Assembly: GCA_027624995.1 (NCBI GenBank)
Contig: JAQBTI010000080.1
Coordinates: 1-9,129 of the forward strand
Source: Chloroflexota bacterium
Lineage (GTDB): Bacteria > Chloroflexota > Dehalococcoidia > Lucifugimonadales > CATQGZ01
Direction of reading: 5' to 3'
DNA length: 9,129 bases
The notes under the pieces were generated by a model, which worked only from the letters and a program-made list of their open reading frames with translations, did no database searches and was not told where the DNA came from. Positions 1-5,204 of the stretch are shown here, in pieces. Positions within the stretch are counted from its first letter, which is position 1, and each line of letters begins with the position of its first letter. The translations under genes were made by a program, and so were the position numbers.

Positions 1-186
1 TACACCGCCTGATTATTTACACACTTTTTGAGGGTACCTCTTTCTCCTGCGTACTAAAGCTATATGGTAAACGGAAAGCGCCCGTGGAGGACTGATCTGT
101 ACCAAAGATACTGCCATCTTGTTAACACTTCTGTTAACAGTTCACCTAAAAGCGTTAACTACTATCACCGGCACTCGTGGATGGCT
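1..186. other. Non-coding left flank, no gene recognised
   Basis: I see no convincing gene here. Open frames crossing this stretch run into the tRNA on the other strand and have no family-like composition. The only structure I can point to is the cluster of GTTAAC palindromes at 120-159, listed separately. In the tRNA's orientation this stretch lies just downstream of the tRNA 3' end, a place where integrated elements and short 3' trailers are common, but I see no integrase or copy of the tRNA 3' end inside the window. Confidence 0.5.
120..159. repeat. Two TGTTAACA palindromes plus a third GTTAAC
   Basis: TGTTAACA occurs at 120-127 and again at 132-139, separated by CTTC, and GTTAAC recurs at 154-159. 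Each 8-mer is its own reverse complement, so the pair can be read in two ways. It could be a 12-bp-spaced double operator for a dimeric DNA-binding protein. It could also be an RNA hairpin with an 8-bp stem and a 4-nt loop, downstream of the tRNA-Leu on the minus strand. No U-run follows on that strand, so an ordinary intrinsic terminator is unlikely. The function is unknown. Confidence 0.4.
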
Positions 187-271
187 TGGTGGGGAAGCCG
201 GGACTCGAACCCGGACGCCTTTCGGCACATGATCCTAAATCATGCTCGTCTACCAATTCCGACACTCCCCC
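187..271 (-). tRNA. tRNA-Leu, anticodon UAG
   Basis: Read on the minus strand, this is a full class II (long variable arm) tRNA. The acceptor stem GGGGGAG pairs with CUUCCCC, with one G-U pair. The D-loop contains UUGGUAGAC. The anticodon stem CAUGA/UCAUG closes the 7-nt loop UUUAGGA, giving anticodon UAG, which reads CUA and probably other CUN leucine codons. A long variable arm contains GCCGAAAGGC, and the T arm is CCGGGUUCGAGUCCCGG. The discriminator A and the CCA end are encoded (187-190). A long variable arm with an A discriminator fits tRNA-Leu. It is charged by LeuS, whose gene lies 5.3 kb away on the other strand. The anticodon is UAG, not CUA, so this is not an amber suppressor. Confidence 0.96.
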
Positions 272-303
272 ACTGGAGCCAAAAGCCGTCAATCGGCGCC
301 TCA

Positions 304-309
304 ATTATA
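304..309 (-). promoter_or_regulatory. -10 box of the tRNA-Leu promoter
   Basis: The minus strand reads TATAAT, a perfect sigma-70-type -10 hexamer, from 309 to 304. Transcription would start near 297, about 25 nt before the mature tRNA 5' end at 271, a reasonable leader for RNase P removal. I cannot find a good TTGACA-like -35 at 16-18 bp upstream (327-332 reads TCCGTC on the minus strand), so the call rests on the -10 box and its position. Confidence 0.5.
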
Positions 310-489
310 GCGTACTGAGCGCCTAGGACGGAGAAACCCGGGCCGGTAAGCATGAAGCTACCCCCATAGACCTCATGTGCGCGGGACGACAGAATTGCGG
401 CACTGATGCGTCCATTCTCGGTAGATGCGAAGCTCAACAATTCTGTACAATCCAACGTAGACTTGCACCGCGATTGAGGAGTCGGTGTC

Positions 490-1173
490 TTGATAGCAGA
501 CGGATCCAACGGGCAAAAGCGGGCTGCAGATAGCGGCGATAGGCCAGTCCTGATCGTACAGGGCGGAGCCGAGAGTGGCTCTATTATCATCCTGTCTTTG
601 AGCAGGACGACTCTGGGACGGCAGCCGGACAACGACGTCGTTCTTGACGAGGTCGCCGTTTCCCGATATCACGCCGAGATACTGGCCACAGCCTCAGCCC
701 ACCGGATACGCGCCCTCGGAAGCCGAAACGGCACTCAGGTCAATCGCCAGAGAATCGAAAAGGGCGAACATGTCCTCAAGCAGGGCGATATCATCCACCT
801 TGGCGGCAGCAATGTCTCCTTCCGCTTCCAGCGTGCTGGCACCAGAACGGTCTCTCTTTCCGCCATTGAGCCAGCCTCCGGCGTGGTTGTCGTCGACCCG
901 AAGGCCCGCCAGGTGTACGTCAGGGACCAACGACTCGACCCGCCGATGAGCAGGAAGGAATTCGACCTGCTGATGCTACTTGACTCCAAGCGCGGTGAGG
1001 CCATCAACCGGGACGAGATCGCCGCCTCCGTGTGGGCCGAGCGGGAAGATGGCGACGTAGGCAATCACGAGATCGAGCAGTGCGTGCGTCGCGTCCGCGT
1101 TAGGATCGAAGACGACCCCTCTCGTCCACAGTTTCTAGTGACCGTTCGCGGGTTTGGCTACAAACTTAACTAA
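490..1173 (+). CDS. FHA domain-winged helix transcriptional regulator
   Basis: A 227-residue cytoplasmic protein that fuses a phosphothreonine-binding FHA domain to a DNA-binding domain. Residues about 20-113 carry the FHA signature: LGR at 42-44, SRYH at 58-61 and SRNGT at 78-82, the loops that bind phosphothreonine. Residues about 131-227 match the OmpR/PhoB C-terminal winged helix: a beta-strand lead-in (VYVRDQRL), the SRKEFDLLMLL helix, a recognition-helix region around 190-205, and the terminal wing VRGFGYKL. There is no receiver domain, so the input is probably a phosphorylated partner protein (a Ser/Thr kinase substrate) and not aspartate phosphotransfer. The start is TTG at 490 because AGGAG at 477-481 lies 8 nt upstream. 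TACAAT at 446-451 could be a -10 box but has no good -35. It stands alone; the next gene is convergent. The target genes cannot be told from the sequence. Confidence 0.88.
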   Translation: MIADGSNGQKRAADSGDRPVLIVQGGAESGSIIILSLSRTTLGRQPDNDVVLDEVAVSRYHAEILATASAHRIRALGSRNGTQVNRQRIEKGEHVLKQGDIIHLGGSNVSFRFQRAGTRTVSLSAIEPASGVVVVDPKARQVYVRDQRLDPPMSRKEFDLLMLLDSKRGEAINRDEIAASVWAEREDGDVGNHEIEQCVRRVRVRIEDDPSRPQFLVTVRGFGYKLN

Positions 1174-1211
1174 CGGCTTCGGGCTTCAAGAAATCACTCC
1201 GCCGATGATGG

Positions 1212-1478
1212 CTATGCCTGTGGGTGCTTGGGCCCGTACAGCAAGACTTCGACGCCCCCTGGCAACTCGAACGTTGTAACTATCCCCGAATCCCTGTCTT
1301 GGACGGGACTCCCGAAGACTACGCCCTTCTCTTGAAGGGTCCTGACCGTCTCCTCAATATCGTCGCACCGGAACGAGATCACCTCTGGCAAGACCGGCTG
1401 GTTGAGAATCCGGTCTATCGTAGGAAGCGCAGTGCGAACCGTCAACACGGTGTCTTGGGTTATCCGATGTCGTGGATG
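1212..1478 (-). pseudogene. VOC (glyoxalase/bleomycin-resistance fold) protein, 3' fragment
   Basis: The C-terminal part of a VOC superfamily protein. The recognisable pattern is VISFRCDDIEETVRTLQEKG, then a strand-rich GIVTTFELPGGVEVLLYG ending. This matches the last beta-alpha-beta-beta-beta unit of these dioxygenase/glyoxalase-fold proteins; the Glu in GGVEVLL is at the place where the family often has a metal ligand. A typical member is about 120-140 residues; only about 78-88 are open here. The frame is closed upstream by TGA at 1479-1481 (minus), and the IS21 end begins 7 bp further. The only start-like codon is GTG at 1446-1448, without a clear ribosome-binding site. The missing N-terminal half is not found beyond the far end of the IS. 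The likely state is a dead remnant left by IS-associated deletion. The substrate is unknown. Confidence 0.7.
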
Positions 1479-1487
1479 TCAGCCAAC

Positions 1488-1541
1488 TGTGTCAAGGGCG
1501 GAGGAAAAGTGTACCAGCGGGGCGGAGCAAAACTGTACCAG
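1488..1541. repeat. IS21 terminal repeats at the istB-side end
   Basis: The terminal inverted repeat is 1488-1515. Within and next to it lies a pair of direct repeats, 1496-1517 and 1520-1541. Both start GGGCGGAG and end TGTACCAG, and 20 of 22 positions are identical. IS21 elements carry such multiple terminal repeats as IstA binding sites. The outward-reading minus strand contains a perfect TTGACA (1490-1495). Confidence 0.85.
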
Positions 1542-1593
1542 TAGACGTGGCATCATGAGTAGTAGAAGAGTCGTGGTCTGTTGAAGCTTGGGC

Positions 1594-2361
1594 CTAGACT
1601 ATCGCTTGATCAGAATTGGTCTGCCTGCTGTGCTTGAGGCGGTAGCTGTCCCCGTTCATTTCGAGGATGTCGACATGGTGAGTGAGGCGATCAAGGAGTG
1701 CTCCGGTAAGCCGTTCAGAGCCAAAGACCTCGGTCCACTCGTCGAAAGGCAGGTTGGATGTCACCAGGACCGATCCTCGCTCATAGCGCTGGCTGAACAC
1801 CTCGAAGAGCAGCTCGGCCCCGGTCTTGGACAACGGCACGAAGCCCAGTTCGTCGATGATCAGCAGCTTGAGATTGGCCAGGCGTTTCTGCAGGTTGAGC
1901 AGGCGCCGTTCGTCCCTGGCCTCCATCAGTTCGTGTACCAGGGCGGCAGCGGTAGTGAAGCCCACTGACAGTCCACGCTGACATGCAGCAAGACCGAGAC
2001 CGAGGGCGACATGAGTCTTGCCGGTGCCGCTGTTGCCGAGAGCGATGACGTTCTGGTTGCGCTCGACGTACTCGCACCTGGCCAGCTCCAGCACCAGAGC
2101 CTTGTTGAGGGACGGCATAGACAGGAAGTCGAAGGTGTCCAGGCTCTTGGTCGTTGGAAAGCAGGCCGCTTTGATCCGCCGATCCACCATGCGACGATGA
2201 CGGTCGATCAGCTCCAACTCCTATAGACGCAGCAGGTAGTCCGGATGGTCAGTCCCCTCGGCGGCGCACTGGCCGGCTAGCTTGTCGTACTCTCTCAGGA
2301 ACGTAGGGAGTTTGAGCTCCTTCAGGTGGTGTTCGAGCAGCACCGTGGACTTGTCGCTCAT
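1594..2361 (-). pseudogene. istB: istB, IS21 helper ATPase, interrupted by in-frame TAG
   Basis: The full frame would be 255 residues, the usual IstB size. ATG at 2361-2359 overlaps the istA stop (ATGA), so translation is probably coupled. Codons 1-46 (MSDKSTVLLEHHLKELKLPT onward to YLLRL) are the normal IstB N-terminal domain. Codon 47 is TAG (2223-2221), and the frame then continues without any shift into ELELIDRHRRMVDRR and the AAA+ domain. Motifs of that domain are Walker A GNSGTGKT at about 109-116, Walker B LLIIDE ending at 171, and TSN near 201-203 (sensor I). IstB assembles on target DNA, selects the site and activates IstA by ATP hydrolysis. A downstream restart at TTG 2217 directly after GGAG, or ATG at codon 58, could give a protein with the ATPase core but no N-terminal domain. 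Recent nonsense mutation is the simplest reading; a base-call error is possible. Confidence 0.88.
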
Positions 2362-3872
2362 GACCGGCTTCGCGCCAGGAGAGTCATGTAGTCCCGAGTT
2401 GACGTCGCCATCACATTGGTCTTGGGCAGATAGGGGTACAGCTCCATATCAAGCCTCGGTGGCCGGCCCTCGATCCTGCACAGCACCAGGTGCTTGACAG
2501 CGTCGAAGCTCACCGCCCCCAGACGGAGAGAGTCTCGTACGGCGTTGTGGACCTCTTGTTTCCGGAAGTTCTCCATCAGTCTCAGCACCTGCACGAACTC
2601 CCGCTTCCCTCGCTTGCCCATCCGAGACTCCAGCAACCGCCGCAGTATGTCGAACTCCCCGGGCAACTCCCATCCAACCAGTGGCGCCGCCTGGTCCAAT
2701 GCTCCCGTCTTGTGCTCCAGGAGCGGCAGGTAATGGACCGGGTCGAAGACGAAGTCATCCCGGTCGTAGGAGCGCCGATGACGGGCGATGACCTCCGACC
2801 CGCAGCTGATCACAACCTCGTGTACGTATCCGCGGACCAACACGTCCCGATGGCCGTAGGCCACAGGCACCGAGTAGTCGTTGGTGCGGTATCTGACCAG
2901 CGACAGAGAGCTGACCCGGGTCGCGTGCTTGTCGCTGGCATCGTAGGGCACGGCCGGCACCGGCAGTAATGCCTTCAGGTCCCGCTCCAGCCGTTCACCT
3001 ATCGTCTCGCTGTGACCGCGCAGTCGAGTTTCGAACCGTCTGAGGCACTGCTGTTCCAGATGGACATTGAGATCCTCGAAGCTCTCGAAAGAGGGGATGG
3101 GCACCAGGAAGTTGCGGCGGACATACCCCACCAGGCCCTCTACCTTCCCCTTGTCGTTCCCTTTGCCTGGACGGCCGAACCTGTCCTCGAACAGGTAGTG
3201 GGACTGAAGCTCGGAGAACACCCTGGTCCGCCGCCGCCGGCCATCTCCAAGTATCCTGGCCACCGCCAGGGTGGTGTTGTCGTACACAATGCTCTGGGGT
3301 ACCCCGCCCAGGAACGCAAAGGCGGAAATATGTCCGTCGCAGAAGGCCTCGGTGGTCTCGGCAGGATAGGCCTTCACGTAGCACCCATCGCTGTGAGGAA
3401 GGTCCATGGCGAAGTAGTGGGCCTTCTGCTGGACTCCGCCGATGACCACCAACGCTTCCCCAAAGTCACACTGGGCATGTCCCGGGGAATGGGACAGAGG
3501 TACGAACATCTCTCGGGTCCGACGACTGCGCTCCCGAACGTAGTCCTTGACGATTGTGTACTTGCCGGGGAACTCGTGCTCGTCCCTCAACCGCTCATAG
3601 ATACGCTTGGCGGTGTGACGCTGCTTCTTCGGAACTCCCCGGTCCATCTCGAGGATCTGATCGATCACGCCCTTGTATGGGTCCAGCTTCGGTCGACCAG
3701 GCGGTCGGTCCCGTCGATACCCTGGAGGCACCGAGTACTCGAGCATCTTGCGCACCGTGTCCCGGTGCAGTCCGTATACCCGCGCAGCCTCTCGAGCGCT
3801 CATCCCTTCTACAATGCAAGCTCTGCGAATTCGCAGGTACATCTCCACCTTGTACATCCAGTCCACCTTCAA
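2358..3872 (-). CDS. istA: istA, IS21-family DDE transposase
   Basis: A 504-residue transposase that cuts and joins the IS ends. An N-terminal helix-turn-helix lies at about residues 20-45 (GMSAREAARVYGLHRDTVRK) for end recognition. The catalytic RNase H-fold core has the DDE triad at D136 (in AQCDFGEA), D198 (in VYDNTT) and E245 (in KGKVEG), with the spacing expected for IS21. A C-terminal beta-rich domain (YRTNDYSVPVAYG, about 328-340) and a helical tail follow. The start is uncertain. TTG at 3872 gives the length above but sits inside a strong hairpin; ATG at 3857-3855, with AAGGTGG just upstream, gives 499 residues (MYKVEMYL...) and fits the family N-terminus at least as well. It ends TGA, overlapping the istB ATG. 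I see no disruption, so the transposase itself looks intact. Confidence 0.95.
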   Translation of the reverse strand: MKVDWMYKVEMYLRIRRACIVEGMSAREAARVYGLHRDTVRKMLEYSVPPGYRRDRPPGRPKLDPYKGVIDQILEMDRGVPKKQRHTAKRIYERLRDEHEFPGKYTIVKDYVRERSRRTREMFVPLSHSPGHAQCDFGEALVVIGGVQQKAHYFAMDLPHSDGCYVKAYPAETTEAFCDGHISAFAFLGGVPQSIVYDNTTLAVARILGDGRRRRTRVFSELQSHYLFEDRFGRPGKGNDKGKVEGLVGYVRRNFLVPIPSFESFEDLNVHLEQQCLRRFETRLRGHSETIGERLERDLKALLPVPAVPYDASDKHATRVSSLSLVRYRTNDYSVPVAYGHRDVLVRGYVHEVVISCGSEVIARHRRSYDRDDFVFDPVHYLPLLEHKTGALDQAAPLVGWELPGEFDILRRLLESRMGKRGKREFVQVLRLMENFRKQEVHNAVRDSLRLGAVSFDAVKHLVLCRIEGRPPRLDMELYPYLPKTNVMATSTRDYMTLLARSRS

Positions 3873-3899
3873 TCAGGTTGGGTCGCTCCTGATTGAAGG
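3866..3899. promoter_or_regulatory. Perfect 12-bp hairpin over the istA translation start
   Basis: CCTTCAATCAGG at 3866-3877 and its exact reverse complement CCTGATTGAAGG at 3888-3899 are separated by 10 nt. In an istA transcript (minus strand) the first arm carries the only AGGAG-like Shine-Dalgarno for the TTG start, and the second arm carries that TTG and the AAGG before the ATG at 3857. Folding would hide these signals. This resembles the translational block other insertion sequences use against read-through transcripts from outside; the role here is inferred. Confidence 0.55.
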
Positions 3900-3907
3900 C
3901 GACGGGC

Positions 3908-3980
3908 GGTACAATTTTCAAACGCCACATCTCAGCGCTCGACCGCCCAGGTGGTACATTATCTCTCCGCCCTTTACACA
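3908..3980. repeat. IS21 terminal repeats at the istA-side end
   Basis: The terminal inverted repeat is 3953-3980. A more diverged internal copy on the minus strand, 3926-3908, contains GAAAATTGTACC, similar to the direct repeats at the other end. Inward-reading minus-strand sequence contains GATAAT (3963-3958), a 5/6 match to a -10 box. Such paired sites at both ends are characteristic of the IS21 family. Confidence 0.7.
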
Positions 3981-4005
3981 TCTTTCGGGAGAGGAGAACA
4001 GGCCG

Positions 4006-4236
4006 ATGCCTCCGCAGCCAAAGCACAAGCATGAGCAGACGATTCACACACAGGAGCATAACCACGTTACCCACGTTGTAGGCGAGGGTGGCAAGCTGGA
4101 CCACCGGATCTCAACTCATTCCCATGAGCACAATCACTCGGCGGTGGAACATGCGCACGCGGCGCACGTGAACGCTCAGAAAGAGCACGAGACGGAGGGC
4201 CACATCCACGACCACGCGCGGCCAACTACCGGCTAG
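4006..4236 (+). CDS. Small histidine-rich protein, candidate metal binder
   Basis: 76 residues, of which 18 are His (24%), with many Glu/Asp and no Cys. No signal peptide or membrane segment is visible, so it is predicted to be cytosolic and soluble. His residues come as HxH and H-x-x-H clusters: EHNH at residues 17-20 and 41-44, and GHIHDH at 65-70. The HxH pairs fall exactly 24 residues apart (18/20, 42/44, 66/68), suggesting a degenerate 24-residue internal repeat. Such composition usually binds Ni, Co, Zn or Cu, but I recognise no named family. The ATG at 4006 is chosen because GGAGAGGAG at 3988-3996 lies 9 nt upstream; frames extending leftwards run into IS21 DNA. The IS21 end is 25 bp before the ATG, so its original promoter may be missing. 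The 22-mer repeat gene follows 69 bp downstream on the same strand. Confidence 0.72.
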   Translation: MPPQPKHKHEQTIHTQEHNHVTHVVGEGGKLDHRISTHSHEHNHSAVEHAHAAHVNAQKEHETEGHIHDHARPTTG

Positions 4237-4305
4237 AGAACGGCCACAAGACACGTACTGGACGATACCGCTGCATCAAAAACATCACGAAGAGGAGTAG
4301 ACCAA

Positions 4306-4722
4306 ATGGCCATCGGCAGAATAGGGAATCTGGTGAAAGACTCGGTCACCGGCATCATAAATGGTACCGGCGACGTGACGGGCGTATCGATTGACCTGGT
4401 CCGCGAATCAACGGTGAATGCCCTTAAGAGCGCACGCACCATTGGCGGCGACGCCGGACACCTTGCTCAAGACGCTATCGCTGGCTCAATCGAGGCGACG
4501 GGTCGGGTGACCGGTGAGGCGGGAGCCCTGATCAAGGACTCTGTTATCGGGGTCATCGAGGGCACGGGCGAAGTCGCGACGGCCACCGCTACGGTGGTGC
4601 ACGACGTTGTCGTGGGCGCGATTCGTGGCTCGAGCGGCGTGGGCACCGAGCTGGGAACTGCGAGCAAGAACGCCGTCGAGGGCGGCATTCGGGGCGCGGC
4701 GTCGGTGGGTGTGACGGCCTAA
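4306..4722 (+). CDS. 22-residue-repeat helical protein, N-terminal part to TAA
   Basis: 138 residues up to TAA at 4720-4722. After an 8-residue lead it is almost wholly 22-residue repeats starting at residue 9, for example LVKDSVTGIINGTGDVTGV and LIKDSVIGVIEGTGEVATA. The consensus has hydrophobic residues at positions 1-2, 6, 9-10, 16 and 20, Gly at 8 and often 12, 17 and 18, and acidic or basic residues between. This would form amphipathic helix with Gly-lined faces, as in membrane- or lipid-surface-binding repeat proteins; that role is inferred. There is no Cys, Trp or signal peptide. AGGAG at 4293-4297 is 8 nt before the ATG, a strong start. The frame stays open and in repeat register beyond the stop, so the natural protein was probably 273 residues. 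I recall similar Gly/Ala-rich hypothetical proteins in environmental bacteria but no assigned function. Confidence 0.72.
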   Translation: MAIGRIGNLVKDSVTGIINGTGDVTGVSIDLVRESTVNALKSARTIGGDAGHLAQDAIAGSIEATGRVTGEAGALIKDSVIGVIEGTGEVATATATVVHDVVVGAIRGSSGVGTELGTASKNAVEGGIRGAASVGVTA

Positions 4723-5055
4723 GAGTCCGTCACACAGGTTACCAGAGGGGCGATCCAGGGAGGACGTGAGGTCGGAGGCGAGCTGGCCCAGACGGCCAAA
4801 GCGACCATTGGCGGCGTCATCGCCGGCGTCGCGGGAATCGGCGGTGACGTCACAAAGGCTGCCCAGCAGGCTTCGAGAGAGCTAATCGCGTCGACCGCAA
4901 CGGTAGGAGGCGACCTGGCGAAGGTGGCTCGCTCCGCGGTCGAGGGCGCGATTGAAACCAGCAAGAGCATCGGGGTCGACGCGACGGCCGCCGCCGCCGC
5001 AGTCGCGGTAGAGGCTGCTTACGACGTCAGCGACGCCGCGGGCGATGCTGTCCGC
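4330..5055 (+). repeat. Eleven 66-bp coding repeats (22-residue units)
   Basis: Eleven consecutive units of exactly 66 bp with no insertion or deletion, covering residues 9-250 of the joined frame. They are diverged at the nucleotide level but clear in translation: (L/V)(V/A)(K/R)D-like opening, xVxGxI core, then (V/I)GG(D/E) at positions 16-19 in many units (IGGD, VGGE, IGGD, VGGD). The exact periodicity shows selection on protein helical register rather than recent DNA slippage. Confidence 0.8.
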
Positions 5056-5127
5056 GAAGCGGCCACGGGAACGATAATGGGTGTCAGAGTCACGGTTTCG
5101 ACCGCAGTCGGCGGTAAGAAAGAATAA
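4723..5127 (+). pseudogene. In-frame continuation of the 22-residue-repeat protein
   Basis: The reading frame of the preceding gene continues after its TAA for 134 more codons to TAA at 5125-5127, without a shift. It contains five further 22-residue repeats, such as TAKATIGGVIAGVAGIGGDV and AAQQASRELIASTATVGGDL. A distinct C-terminal tail follows (about residues 251-273 of the joined protein: TGTIMGVRVTV...GGKKE). The repeat that contains the stop is exactly 22 codons long, with the stop at position 21. No good independent start is present: the first in-frame candidate, GTG at 4924, lacks a Shine-Dalgarno and would encode only 67 residues. It is either a nonsense-mutated tail, a read-through extension, or a base-call error. 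Codon composition matches the upstream half. Confidence 0.7.
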
Positions 5128-5204
5128 CAGTCACAATTCAGGTCCACAGGGTCTCGCAAAGTCAGCCTGGAGAGGTTCTTCGACAAGGTCAGGGCGAACG
5201 TATG

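Larger units (their letters stand above)
1488..3980 (-). mobile_element. IS21-family insertion sequence, complete, istB interrupted
   Basis: About 2.49 kb, bounded by imperfect 28-bp inverted repeats at 1488-1515 and 3953-3980 (23 of 28 positions match by eye; both begin TGTGT and end TGTACC). It encodes istA (DDE transposase) and istB (AAA+ helper ATPase) on the minus strand with an ATGA overlap, the standard IS21 arrangement. Additional internal terminal repeats are present, as in the family. The ends could also be placed 2 bp inwards (1490-3978), which still gives TG...CA termini. No direct target repeat of 4-8 bp is visible with either placement: the flanks read GCCAAC on the left and TCTTTC on the right. 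With an amber codon in istB, this copy may be unable to transpose on its own. Confidence 0.93.

Noticed and set aside
187..271. tRNA as an amber suppressor that could read the istB TAG
   Set aside because: The anticodon is UAG, which pairs with CUA leucine codons; an amber suppressor needs CUA. The rest of the molecule is an ordinary tRNA-Leu.
64..318. Open frame of 84 codons on the plus strand
   Set aside because: It runs through the tRNA-Leu gene antisense, has no ribosome-binding site and no family-like composition.
3012..3896. Long plus-strand open frame of 294 codons opposite istA
   Set aside because: It is antisense to the DDE transposase, whose catalytic motifs, helix-turn-helix and length are all present; the GC-rich codon pattern of istA keeps the opposite frame open.
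2221..4722. Possible genome-wide recoding, because two genes carry in-frame stops (TAG in istB, TAA in the 22-mer gene)
   Set aside because: TAA (FHA gene, 22-mer end), TAG (leuS, istB end, His-rich gene) and TGA (istA, GIY-YIG) all end genes normally, and the two internal stops are different codons. Separate nonsense mutations or base errors are simpler.
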